Part shown: positions 24,080 through 34,810 of the stretch, one piece after another
Layout of the letters: each line of letters begins with the position of its first letter
How positions within the stretch are numbered: position 1 is the stretch's first letter
NCBI GenBank assembly: GCA_907163375.1
Contig: CAJQUW010013637.1
Span: forward strand, 248,001 to 312,000
DNA length: 64,000 bases
Reading direction: 5' to 3'
DNA from: Prostheceraeus crozeri
Taxonomy: Eukaryota; Platyhelminthes; Polycladida; Euryleptidae
Program-made: the position numbers and the translations under genes
The notes under the pieces: model-generated
Seen by the model: only the letters and a program-made list of their open reading frames with translations
Database searches by the model: none
Told to the model about the DNA's origin: nothing

Positions 24080-24232
24080 TCGTGTTTCAGGTCGTGTCGT
24101 GTTGATGCAGCGCAGTCGTGTTTCGTGTCGTGTTGATGCAGAGCCGTGTCGTGCTGCTGCAACGGAGTCGTGTTTCGCATCGTGCCGTGTTGCTACAGTG
24201 CAGTCGTGTTCGTGTCGTGTCGTGTTGAGGGC
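24080..24232. repeat. Minisatellite, about 36-bp units
   Basis: About four imperfect units built from TCGTGTCGTGTTGATGCAG and CAGTCGTGTTTCGTG. They are visibly G+C-richer than the surroundings. The frame through it (repeated TRH-type peptides) is an artefact. Confidence 0.85.
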
Positions 24233-24564
24233 AGTTTCCGACGACTGCACACCTCTAATTGATAGAAGGCAATTCTGATTTTTGTTGGAATGTCAAAAAG
24301 TACTTATCTTCTGCTTCCTCGCAGCCACTTTATTGTGTGTCCTCTAACTGTCGCATTATGAGTTACTTTTAGAGCAGCGTCAAGGCGACAGATAGGCTAT
24401 ACACAACGAATGTTAATTAGAATTTCGTGAGAAGATCAGATCTATGAATTTCAAATAACCTTGTCGGATTGATATCTTTTTCACAAGCAGTAAGGGAAGT
24501 ATACAAAATATTGCGTCATTTGAAATAGGAATGGATTTTCGTGAAATGGAAAACTCGAGATTAC

Positions 24565-24601
24565 CTTTGATGTCGTCTTCACTGAGCTGCTTCGTCGACA
24601 C
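24565..24601 (-). CDS. EF-hand gene, upstream exon
   Basis: Between the acceptor TTACTTTTGCAG and the donor AAAG|GTAATC lies a 37-base exon coding V-S-T-K-Q-L-S-E-D-D-I-K plus one base. With the first two bases of exon 18016-18163 it completes Glu, giving SEDDIKELKESFRLFDKDGD, the entry helix of a calmodulin-type EF-hand. The exon starts in phase 0, so at least one further coding exon is needed upstream. I could not identify one with certainty. Confidence 0.78.
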
Positions 24602-24604
24602 CTG

Positions 24605-25135
24605 CAAAAGTAATTTATTATTAACAATGAATTCCTTAACTTCGCGCAAAAATCATTGAAACAAGAAATATAGGGAACCTCAAAGCATTACTGAAAGCAT
24701 GAAACAGCAATTTCATCGAGGCTGTATACAAGGACATTAGATATAGACATGCAATAGTACTTTCTTCAAAGCAACAGATAGATGGACTTTCAACGATCCA
24801 CATTATCGATCTTTTTGAAGCAAGCTAGACAATCAAGTTTCTTTGTGTGATAGACGAAAATGCTTTATAAATAGTGTAGCAGAATGGAAAGTTCGGTTCG
24901 TCACCAAGATAATCAGAAAAAAGCGAGTGGATTGATGCAAGCGCATGAACGATTTAGAATTAGGAGAGGACATAGTTGGATGAAAATGCATGATTCGGTA
25001 AATATTCATTGCCCTACTCCTGCGTACCTAATGTACTTTATCCAGAAGTGAGATATTATCGTGTTTCATCATTGTAAACTGTTGAAAGAAAAGGACAATC
25101 TGATATGCCACTCATGGTCAGCCAAACATTCGAGT
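24605..25135. other. No gene recognised
   Basis: This is upstream of the EF-hand exon. No second EF-hand exon was found here on inspection. Confidence 0.4.
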
Positions 25136-25139
25136 TTAG

Positions 25140-25530
25140 AGTAAGATGTGACATTTTCCGGGTTTAAACACATTCATTGTTCAGAGTGCCATATCGGGGA
25201 AACTCGCTGACATCAATACACGAGGATCAAAGAGCATATCAACGGCAGACCAGCCTCTGAAATCTCACAACATGCTCATTTCCCAAGTGAAAAGTAGTTC
25301 TCCATTTTTCTACACACTGATTATACTCGTATTGGAGAAGCTGTGCTGATTAAGTCCTACAAGACCAGTTGTTATTTTAGTTGTTTTTCTTTATTATTGT
25401 TATCATTGCTCACGCTCCTTTTGAATGAACTCTCGGATGTATTTAAGTCTTCTCGCATGTATCACTATTGCTGTTTCCTGATGATGGCACGTTTCGTGTA
25501 TTGAAACATGCCTGACAATAACATGATTTG
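25140..25530 (+). pseudogene. Penelope-like element fragment (GIY-YIG end and 3' UTR)
   Basis: The plus strand reads IHCSECHIGETR, then YTRIKEHINGRPASEISQHA after an in-frame stop, and then DYTRIGEAVLIKSY in another frame: the C-terminal half of a Penelope GIY-YIG nuclease. It is followed by CTGATGATGGCACGTTTCGTG, a typical 3' UTR hairpin region in this group. It is clearly decayed. Confidence 0.7.
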
Positions 25531-26223
25531 ATCATTAAAGTCACTTGTCTGTAAATTTATTACGTTAGCTTGCATGACATTTGCAATTTGAAAGAATCGT
25601 CACTTTTATTCGCTTTCTCAATTCATCTCTTTAGTAATCGCTGTCTCAATTGAAAGCATCATTTTCTCACAGTGGAAGCCATTTTTTAACCATTGAACCA
25701 TTTTCTACGAAATAAAGACTTCTATTTCTACTTAATTCTAATTTATAATTTGTGCTTTCACAGCTGAGAGAGTCATAAGAATCAAGCTTGAAATTTCATG
25801 TTGGCCTAATCACATACATGAGCATGATTACTTTATTAGCATTCTTGCATGTCGATATTATCATATTAACGGTTTCACAGTGTTTAGTCGGTTGAGATTA
25901 ACGTTTCAAGCTTTTAAGCACGATTCAAAATGTCTTTTAGCTGGCTATAATTAGATGATTCATGTCACTTTATGTGCACATTCGTCTGAATCCATCCATA
26001 ACTTTTGAATATCTATTAGAAAAACAACCATGTATTTTAAGCATGATTCTAGAAATAGACCGATAATATCTTCAACTGTCAAATGATCTTTATCAATTGC
26101 AGTTGAGCAGACGATGAATTTGCATCTGTTGAAGCAGAGGATTTGTAAGTAATTCACTTCTTGCACGCTAGTATCGACTGATTTAATGCAATTCTCGATA
26201 TTCATGCGTGCCTAGATGTATAC

Positions 26224-26338
26224 CTCTGATGCATTTGATTACGTATTCCGGAGAGAGGCGTCGTTTGAGAGGAGGTGACTCGTATTGATGCCATCCTACT
26301 AAAGGGCCATTAAATGATTCTCTTTGTGACCAATCCAT
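26224..26338 (-). CDS. Possible first coding exon of an unknown gene
   Basis: ATG at 26338 opens a 38-codon frame, MDWSQRESFNGPLVGWHQYE then SPPLKRRLSPEYVIKCIR. It ends at a plausible donor (AGAG|GTATAC) in phase 1. A TAG lies two codons upstream of the ATG, and an acceptor-like CCAATTTTAG is adjacent, so it could also be an internal exon. The amino-acid composition looks like real protein, but I do not recognise the family. It shares strand and order with the EF-hand exons, so it might be their 5' exon through an unidentified intermediate exon. The phases (1 here, 0 required at 24601) mean they cannot be joined directly. Confidence 0.35.
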
Positions 26339-26809
26339 AAACTAAAATTGGAAAAACTTCCGTTGACTGAGTTGCACTGACGTTAAAGTGAGTAGCTGTA
26401 ATAATTGTATGAGATAACAGTTTCAATCTCATTGGCATGAAACCTTTCTTTACTCATGAATAACAAAGCTTGTGCTGCTATCAACTTCACCCTTGAGTGA
26501 AGAGAAATAAACAGGCTTTCATTTTGTCCTAGATATCTGTCAGCATCATATGTGACAAATTGCAGAACAACCCACAACATGAATGAAAGTCAATTTCGTC
26601 AAGATCAAGTATATTCACAAATATGCTCAGAATAGACATCGAATTTATGCATATGTGCATTCTAATCAGGTCTATCGTAAAAGTGGTTCATTTGAGAGAT
26701 CTTTTGAATATAGCTTCTTTCTACAGATCCTACGTTAAGTTATTGTTGCCTAAAACTTGCTAGGAGCCACATTCTATGTCTGAGTCTAATCTGACTAAAC
26801 ATCTGCGGC

Positions 26810-27682
26810 CTATTGCAGAACTCGGAGTTAAGCTGGCAGTTAAATTTCGATTTAACTTTCAACGATGAGGTGCAGAATTGAGAGTTAAGTAACTGCCAAT
26901 TAAAGTTAACTGGCAGTTAAGAAAACGCATTGCAAAATTAAACCTCCACTGAGTGAGGGTTAAATGGTCTAACTGTCACATATTCTTCATTCGTACATGT
27001 AGCTTGATTTCTGATGGAATCTATTGAGGCAACTGAAACGGCAGATACTCTGCCGGAAATTGTTTCACCTGAGCGACGTATTCTTGACCGAAGGAATCCC
27101 CTCGAATTTTTCTGTGACGATGATTTCTTCGAACATTTTCGAATGATGAAGCATTCCTCTTGCACATTGTGCGATCTGATCGAAGTCGATATTCAAAATG
27201 GTCAGGACAAAATTTATTCCCTTCAACCTATTCAGACCCTTGCACTCGGCATCGCATACATGACATCGGGCTCATTCTTTTGGCTAGTGACTGGTACAAT
27301 TGGAGTTCATAAGACGACTGCAATGCGTGCATTTCACAAGGTAGTGCTCTCTTTGTGCAAGCGTCGGTCTGATTTCATCAAATTTCCAACAGGTGCTGAG
27401 CTCTTATCAACAAAGGAAGATTTCTACAGAATAGCCCAATTTCCTCGAGTCATATCTGCAATCGACTGTACTCATATTCGGATCACAAGACCACCCAACA
27501 CGGAACATGAACACTATCGTAACAGGAAGAATTATTTTTCGCTGAATGTTCAAGCAACTTGTGACGACACTTTGAAAATTACAAACATAGTTGCTCGTTG
27601 GTGCGGAAGTACACATGATGCCGATTTCAATTTGTCTATAATCAAGTTTGTTTTCCAATTGTCCAAAAAAGAAATCTACTAG
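26810..27682 (+). pseudogene. PIF/Harbinger transposase (HARBI1-like), truncated
   Basis: The frame at 27014-27682 (222 residues) holds the HARBI1-type DDE core: AIDCTHIRITRPPNTEHEHY near residues 150-170, with the first catalytic Asp in IDCTH, then YRNRKNYFSLNVQATCDD and WCGSTHDADF carrying the second Asp. Before it, IGVHKTTAMRAFHKVVLSLC is the usual helical region. The protein ends soon after the second Asp, so the final Glu region is missing. Full HARBI1-like transposases are about 350-400 residues. Upstream, at 26810, GGCCTATTGCAGAACTCGGA followed by several GTTAA and TTAAC words looks like a Harbinger terminus and subterminal repeats. The 3' end is not visible, so this copy is truncated. 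Confidence 0.88.
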
Positions 27683-27689
27683 GATTATT

Positions 27690-29149
27690 AATGGCATGCA
27701 GCTAATATATTTAATGCTCAAGTTTTCGTATACGATAAGTTGCAGTTCATAATATTGCAAAATGCTATATAGGATCATTGGGATTTGGTTTTGAAACCAG
27801 TTGAACTGCCCAACCCTTGAAATACGCTGCAGTCGTCATTCATTTTTCGATTTTTATGCGTTCTTTTTCGCAAGGTGTTCGTCACACATCCTTAGGTTGC
27901 ACTGTACTTCCATAATATTGGAGTTCAATCCATAGTTTCAGTAATTTTAAGCATTTAGAACACAGGGCTACGTCTTCCTTAATTAACAAACTTTATAGTA
28001 GGAGATGCATTTGGGGAACAATTATGCTCTTAGACTATTCTTGTCTTCTTACGCACTGTAATTGGGATCTACTCTTTTGTCATGGGAACTTAAATATAAG
28101 AGCATATTGCAAGCTGCAATTTTCGATTACTGGTTCATCGTTTCATGTAATAAAAGCGATACGCTGAGTCAAGAGAATAAAGTTATATCTTGAGGCAGCC
28201 AAAACATCCTCAAGAAGTTAAAACTTTCTTGAGAATAGCTTTAGTTTGAAGAAGATCAGAGTTTCTCAAACATAGGGATGAAATGGACACTGCGATTACG
28301 TAATCACAGCAGCGACACTCTCTCCCGCTGAGCAATGAAATAGATGATGCACTGTGGCTGTAATACTCGTATGTGACACCAATGAGTTGCTGGCACATGC
28401 AATGGTTAAAGGTAAGGGTTCATATCACCGGTAACTAAAATTGCATCTAAAATGACTGCTACTAGGAAACTTTCAATCCATTCAGTTAAAAATTATACAC
28501 ATTACATGCATTTCGTGATATATCAGACAGGGATTCATTTATCAGGATTTTCTACATGTAGTAGATTTTGATGAATGACAAAATGATTATGCTCGCATTC
28601 ATCACCATGCAAGCTATACATATCCAGTATCAATGTGATCGCATGCAAAGTGTCACGTAAACCGAAAAAAATAATATTCTAAAGAAAGTGATACCTTGCC
28701 TTTTTCAGTCGCCTTCGCTAGAAAACAAGACAGCAGAAATTTCTTCTTTAATCACGTTTAATTAAAACGATGTAAAAAATGAAACATAGCAAAAGCAAAA
28801 AAATACATTCATGTAATTTTCATATAGATAAATGAACACAGATTCATTGCATCCGCTTTGCCATACATTCATTGCCTACTTCATTGCATCCAATTTTATA
28901 ACATGATAGGTTGAAATACCATTTCATACCGCCTGATTGTGGTTAAATCGGAATGCAAAATTCTACTATATCATTCATACGATTTAATCCGATGATCATA
29001 CGATTATGAATCGTCCACAATGTCGCTCTTGAACGCAGTGTCGCATTTAGATAGATGTTTATAAAAATGTAATGTTATTTTCATGATGCTTTTTGATGTG
29101 GAAACATAGAAAAGTAGACCTAATCTACCAGTGCATTTAAAAATCTGTA
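27690..29149. other. No gene recognised
   Basis: AT-rich with no domain-bearing frame. A short open frame at 28210-28398 is not supported. Confidence 0.5.
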
Positions 29150-29620
29150 AAAATCGTTACAAGTAGTGTGACAATTACATGGTTGAACATGGCCTTTCAT
29201 GACTAGTCGGAAGGAGTTGCGAATTAGGCACTGAACTTCGTTTTGCTCTTGAACTTTAGGATTTGGAATGCCTTGAGTAAATGAAAATGCATACCCCGTG
29301 TAAATATCAGAAATTGATAAATTTTTGTGAGTAGTGTAGCAAGTATATTGCAGTGCTTAAGTTCTCACAGCTAGCATGGAGTAGATGCGAGTGTGGGAAT
29401 CTCAAATTCGTAAACTTTTGGTCTGGAAAATGTACACGAGCGTACAATGTGCTACACGAGTGACACAAGCTCACCCAATCAACACGGAATTTTCATGAGT
29501 AGTGTAATAGGTGCGCTTCTGAATTTGGCTCTCAAGTCTTAACGGTAGGATTGGCGAATGTGGGCACCTGAAATTCTTTTTTTGCTCATGAAGTTTTAGT
29601 CTAGAGCAAGTTTCATTTCC
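29150..29620. repeat. Degenerate satellite, 168-bp period, three units
   Basis: The word GTAGTGT recurs at 29163, 29331 and 29499, exactly 168 bp apart, and each is followed by related sequence in register (for example GCGAAT...GGCAC-TGAA-TTC-TTTTTGCTC in units 1 and 3). Divergence between units is substantial. Confidence 0.65.
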
Positions 29621-30100
29621 ATAATTACTTCCATCCTTCCCGATTTTTTCGGTTAATTTACTTGAAACGCCCCCCTGAAACGCCTATATCATCAATATTT
29701 TTTGTTTGCAGTGCAGAATAGTGTCCCAGTGAAATGATGAACTTCTGTTTCTATGACACCTGAAAATAGTGAATCTCTATTCTCATGGCTCCCTAGATCA
29801 ACTTCTCCTCATAGAAGCGTCTTGAAAAAGATGTAAGAATCTCAAATGACTTAGTAAACGGTTGATGTCGCACGGATTAAATTTATTTAACTCTCTCAAG
29901 AAGAATGAATCCAAAAATAGAAGGAGACTATTAATAGATTAGAACTGAATGTTGATAGAAAAGGTAAATACATGAGTTTCTTTAGAGTAAATATCGCCTT
30001 GAAATAACTTCCTGATGAGTACAGCTTGAACTGAAGAAATTCATTTACGATCTTCAAATTTAATTGCTCACATGCAGTATTTCATGATGTGTGTTCAATC

Positions 30101-30235
30101 GACACAGTCGCATTAGTGGCTCGCAGCTCGGTTAGTAGAGCACAGGTCTAGTACGTTGGAATCCGACCAGCCGCACATCTTTTGCATGGCAATTTGATCT
30201 ATCGTTTACTTAATTTAATTGTTGATAATTGCATT
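30101..30235 (+). mobile_element. tRNA-like repeat, copy 1 (deleted core)
   Basis: This copy matches 31172-31316 over its length but lacks about 14 bases of the anticodon arm and T-arm. The A-box region AGCTCGGTTAGTAGAGCA is intact. It is not a functional tRNA. Confidence 0.75.
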
Positions 30236-30252
30236 CACGACATGGTTTAAGG

Positions 30253-31031
30253 CAGGGATGCGGAGTCGGAGTCAGAGTCGAAGTCCTATCATTTTGCTGG
30301 AGTCGGAGTCCTATCAAATGATAGGACTCCGGACTCCGGCCTATAACTAGACCCGAAATATAATACAAACAAATTATTTATCCTCGTGCATATCTGTCAT
30401 TGTCTTGATGTCAACTTTCTCCGTCAAACAAAAGTACAGAGACAGCAGTGCATGCAAAGCTTGTAATAGTTGATGGAATGAACCGTGATAGTTAAAAAGG
30501 ATTGTCTTTTCACTCGGTGATTTAATAGAGAAAACAATCCTTCCTATCCTCGATCACACCTACGCGCCAAGGGTCACATCAGAGACAAAAATGAAATACT
30601 AGTTTGTTTGAGAATATTACCTCTTACCCTCACGTTAATCGTGTGTGATGGCTCCTCCAAAGCGTATATCAAAATCGAAAGTGTACTCATATTTTTTGGA
30701 GAAAGATGGGTGATTTTCCTGCCTGCTAGAGACTAGAGAAAAACCGTGTAAAGCGCACATCAGCAGGATGGGAGGAGCCGAGTCGTATGCATCCAACTGA
30801 AAGCAACATTTGATAAACTTTCATCGAAAATGATTGATAATTGATACAGCAATGATCACTAAATATATGTTCAGGTAAGCCTGTAATGATCTATGATGTC
30901 GGTTAACAGTTTTTTTCAAAAAACTAGACTATATATACTAGCCACCCGCAGTCGGAGTCCTATCAAAAGCAGGAGTCCTATCAACCCCCGGAGTCGGAGT
31001 CCTATCAAAATGATAGGACTCCGCATTCCTG
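30253..31031. mobile_element. CAGGGATGCGGAGTC hAT MITE, copy 1, perfect TSD
   Basis: The 779-bp element starts CAGGGATGCGGAGTC and ends GACTCCGCATTCCTG. The exact octamer GTTTAAGG flanks it at 30245-30252 and 31032-31039. Both subterminal regions are filled with GGAGTCCTATCA words that also form local palindromes (TCCTATCAAAATGATAGGA). It is non-coding. A second copy in the opposite orientation is at 37228-37959. Confidence 0.9.
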
Positions 31032-31171
31032 GTTTAAGGTGCTTTGGTGGACAATCGATCCCCGCTACTTGCCTTAATGTCGGCGGTCACAATTGTGACG
31101 AGTTATTTATTCATTGATTATTATTGCATTGACAACTGATGTGTGGAGGTGAGGGTTTGATCCTGCCAATT

Positions 31172-31316
31172 GACACAGTCGCATTAGTGGCTCGTAGCTC
31201 GGTTAGTAGAGCACAGGTCTAGTTAACCTTGGTCGTACGTTCGAATCCGACCAGCCGCACATCTTTTGCATGGCAATTTGATCTATCGTTTACTTAATTT
31301 AATTGTTGTTAAATGC
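31172..31316 (+). mobile_element. tRNA-like repeat, copy 2 (core 31187-31258)
   Basis: The core has a good D-arm (GCTC-GGTTAGTA-GAGC) and an acceptor stem pairing 6 of 7 bases (GTGGCTC with CAGCCGC, one G-U, one mismatch). The anticodon arm is poor (4 bp around CTAGTTA) and the T-stem is mismatched. About 70 bp of flanking sequence is shared with copy 1, which a plain tRNA gene would not show. I call it a tRNA-derived repeat or decayed duplicated tRNA locus. The anticodon is ambiguous (AGT or GTT). Confidence 0.65.
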
Positions 31317-31319
31317 AAT

Positions 31320-31712
31320 TTTAACTTTTTTTGAATGTCCGTATATCATCATGCTTGAAAAGTAGTGGTGACTTGTTCGGTGATAAGTGAAAGTTGGCTA
31401 CATAATTAATCTGAAAAAGGGTCTGAGTCCGAAACGTTGATCAGAAGATTCATCTTCCTTTTCTAAATAAGGCAAAAACCGAAATTCTTTGGACTAGTGT
31501 GCAAAAAGTGTATCTTGATATATTATTGCCGCCGATTATAAGGTAAGGATGTGTATATTTCAGTAAATAAAAATCAGAAAGTGACACGATTAAAATAATG
31601 CATGATAACATCATAATCAGTTCATGTTTAGACAAAAGTTATAGAAGCGCTGACGTCATTACCCGTTGTACATGTATTCGTTATATTTCTGACAGTACCA
31701 TGGGAAGAAGGA
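31320..31712. other. No gene; Penelope-like 3' UTR motif
   Basis: CTGAAAAAGGGTCTGAGTCC then GAAACGTTGATC at 31411-31442 resembles the conserved 3' UTR hairpin of Penelope-like elements. No coding part is attached. Confidence 0.4.
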
Positions 31713-32924
31713 ATTTAAGCGTCTTGAAGTGTGACACACTGGAAGGCAAAAATGGCCATATGAGGAAGACGATTAGACAAGCATTTATTCAGGGGGTGAA
31801 TACCATCTCCGCAACTTCGTAGAAAATTGAGCCCTGCCGATGCAAATCGCTCTTCCATCAATGGGAAGAAGCTGCAAGTACATCCTTCACCACATATCAA
31901 TCTATGGGCTCTTTTCTGAAAGCGCTCTACTTTCCTTAGCAAACAAGCGGGGACATGACCATAGGCTGGTGAGGCGTATAGGAATAAAGATGTGATGATG
32001 GCATGATAAATCATTGAGAGCTCCTTAGATGAAACAGTATATATCAAGCATCGAATAATATGTAGTCGACTTGAAGCACGTGATAAAATTCCAGAAAAGT
32101 TTAGTGACCAGCTCAACGAGTTTGAAAAAATCAATTCAAGAATCTTGACGGACTCCACTGTCGTGAACCCTGTATCTGTAGGGAGAGTGTATGATCGTGA
32201 GCGCTGAATGGCCATTTCCTTACAATTGTTGTAATTCAGCTTCAGTCCAGCGTTGTGAAATTGGTCTACGATGCAGTTGAAGGGGATGATGTCATCGTTC
32301 TTCACAGCCTCGATAAGTGTAACATCATCAGCATAACATACTGGGAAGACGGAACATTCATAATCTGTGAACTCAATTGATCCCATGTATGCCGCAAAGA
32401 CAAAGGGGCCCAATACACCTGATGGTGCAGTAACGATTTGTCCAAATGCGTTCAAAGCCTTCACTCTGAATTGTCGATGAGAGAGATAGGAGTACAGCCA
32501 TGTTAGAAAGCCATGATTGAGACCTTTGCCATTGAGATAGTTAATAACTCTGTGAACTTGCAGACTATCGAATGCCTATGATAGATCAAGGCATAAGATG
32601 CGAACCGCTAGATTTTCTTCGACATCGAGTTGTCTAGTAGCTTCATCATGGATGTTCACGAGAGCATTGACAGAAGAACCAAGCGGTCTGTAGGCATGTT
32701 GATAACGGCTGTAACACTTTAAAAGTTCTTCTTTCATTTTCACCAAGATTAGTCTTTCAAGGATCTTAGCAGTTGCACATAAAATCGAGATTGGGCGGAA
32801 TTCTTGAATCGATGGCTTGGTTTTCTTGGGCACAGGACTTGCGTGGACGAACTTGAAAAATTGAGGGAAGCACCTTTCTTGTATTGAGCGATTGAATATT
32901 AGGCTTAGTGGTTTGCACAGGTAA
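31713..32924 (-). pseudogene. CR1/L2-type LINE reverse transcriptase, 5'-truncated
   Basis: The frame starts inside the RT: CKPLSLIFNRSIQERCFPQF, then FRPISILCATAKILERLI, LCLDLS (motif A region), then CYADDVTLIEA with the YADD catalytic box, NAGLKLNYNNCKEM (motif D) and a thumb and C-terminal domain ending near 31713. One in-frame TAG at 32576-32578 interrupts an otherwise continuous frame, directly after the motif A Asp, where Lys is usual. The endonuclease domain and 5' end are absent. The clade (CR1/L2-like) is a judgement from the RT style. Confidence 0.85.
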
Positions 32925-34082
32925 GGGATTATATGATTATTCTAATGATATTTACGATCAGCAAATTAGAAGTGTTTTGACCGGTATTGCATTATTTGCG
33001 TTTCACCTATTGAAGTTGCTTGGTATACATGTAGTAGTGATTTATGGCATAGCTGCTCTTGAAAACGCAATGCATGGTGTAAGTTCGTGTAGTATTGTTA
33101 ACTATTATGCAAGTGTGTTATGTATTCAGCTGCACCCTCCGCCGCAACATGAGGACAGATCCGAATAGCTATTTCATCACATGTCAAGAATAATCGGTAT
33201 GCTTAAATCACACCATCCGACATAAATACAATTACCTATTGAAAGTATAGGCATGTAATTTTTAAAGTAGTTTCGAGATAAACAAATGACATTTCTAGGG
33301 TACTCATCAACAGCACCAAATGACCGACATTCCGTCTAGTTTAGCAGTTTGGTAGCAATGCAGCTGTAAATGATGAATGCAGTTTTCGAACGCATAATAG
33401 AAATTGAACTATTTCACTCTCAAGCTTAAGCCTTTGCCTCAAGGGAGAACATTGCGCGTCCTTCGCAGTTTTTTTATCTCACGTGGGAACGACTGATTGT
33501 TGGAAAGTCTCCCTTCATTATTTTTGTAAACCTTTTGTTTGCTTTCTCTGAGTGGTGACTGTTTGTAGACTTTTAGCTGCGGGAACTAATTGAAAAAATT
33601 ACGACCTTGTTTTTTCGACATTTGGATTTTCATTTCTATTGATTAGAATTAAGGGTATTAAATTGATTTGCAACTTCTGTATTCTGACCGATCAGGAAAC
33701 ATGGCTGAGTAATTATGCTGTCTCCACGTCCCTATTGTGACTGATATTGTACGTATTCTATACACACTACATGTACATACATACTTTTTATTCATATTTC
33801 AATAACTGAACGAATCTCGCAAGCCTCTCTATCATACACCGATCCTGTTCTGAAAGATCTGCGTCGGAGGAACACAGAAAGAGTCAGTCATAAGCCATAA
33901 GCCATCGTTCTCAAGTCGAATCGCGGTCCTTCATAAGCCATTAACCATAAGTTATAAGCCATAAACTATCAGTCATAAGTATTTTTTGACAATGTTTTAC
34001 TCATGGCAAGTAATACAAGCAGGAGAAGAAGAAAATGCATGATATTTTTCTAATTTTGCAGAGCATAAAGAATGACGCGTTA
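32925..34082. other. No gene; degenerate CATAAGCC repeats at 33885-33985
   Basis: No supported exon. At 33885-33985 the word CATAAGCC or close variants recurs six or more times. An inverted relative (ACGGCTTATGGCTTGTGG) lies at 34937-34954, on the far side of the MITE at 34085, so the MITE may have inserted into an older inverted-repeat element. Confidence 0.45.
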
Positions 34083-34084
34083 TA

Positions 34085-34808
34085 GTCCGACAGACAGAAC
34101 GAGTTTCTGCAGGGAACGAGGTCAAAAATGAGACTGACAGAATGATGTACAGAACACTATACGCCTACTTCGAATCGGTGCGTCTACCGAATTCTAGTCC
34201 CTCTTCTTGTCAGACAGGATCAAAGAAAAACACATATAAATCCAATGGGACGCAGATTGCAGCTTTTGAGTAAAATGAAATTTTGTATGTTTTCTCTGAT
34301 TAAACGAAAAGTACTAAGCCCAGCAGAGTCATAAGTTTTGGCATGGAATGTCTTCAGGTCACTTCCTTTCATCTTCATGCACCCTGTCTATAAAGCTAAA
34401 CACATTTAGAATTGGCGAGCCTCTTAATGTCGGCAAACTTAAGTATTTTAAGCAACTTTATCCACATTCAACCACATTCTCACATACATTGCCGATTAGA
34501 TGCATGATAATAGCACAAGCACATCATAGGAAATGACCTGAAGACATTCCATACCAAAAGGTATGACTCTGGGCTTAGTACTTTTCGTTTAATCAGAGAA
34601 AACATGCAAAATTTCATTTTAGCCAAAAACAGCAATCTGCGTCCCATTGGATTTACATGTGTTTTTCTTTTATCTTGTCTGACAAAAAATTGAACTCACT
34701 AGAACTCGGCAGACGTACAGAGTCGTGGTAGACATAAGGTGCACATCATTCTGTGAAAGTCTCACAGTCGGCCTCGTTCCCTGCAGAAATTTGTTCTGGC
34801 TGCCGGAC
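34085..34808. mobile_element. GTCCGGCAGCC-TIR MITE, complete copy
   Basis: The 724-bp copy is flanked by TA at 34083-34084 and 34809-34810. Its left end is GTCCGACAGACAGAACGAG and its right end GTTCTGGCTGCCGGAC. It has the same interior as the 4299-5003 copy, in reverse orientation. It is non-coding. Confidence 0.8.
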
Positions 34809-34810
34809 TA

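Noticed and set aside
31187-31258. Functional tRNA gene
   Set aside because: The anticodon stem and T-stem are mismatched, the anticodon is ambiguous, and a partner copy shares flanking DNA, so a tRNA-derived repeat fits better.
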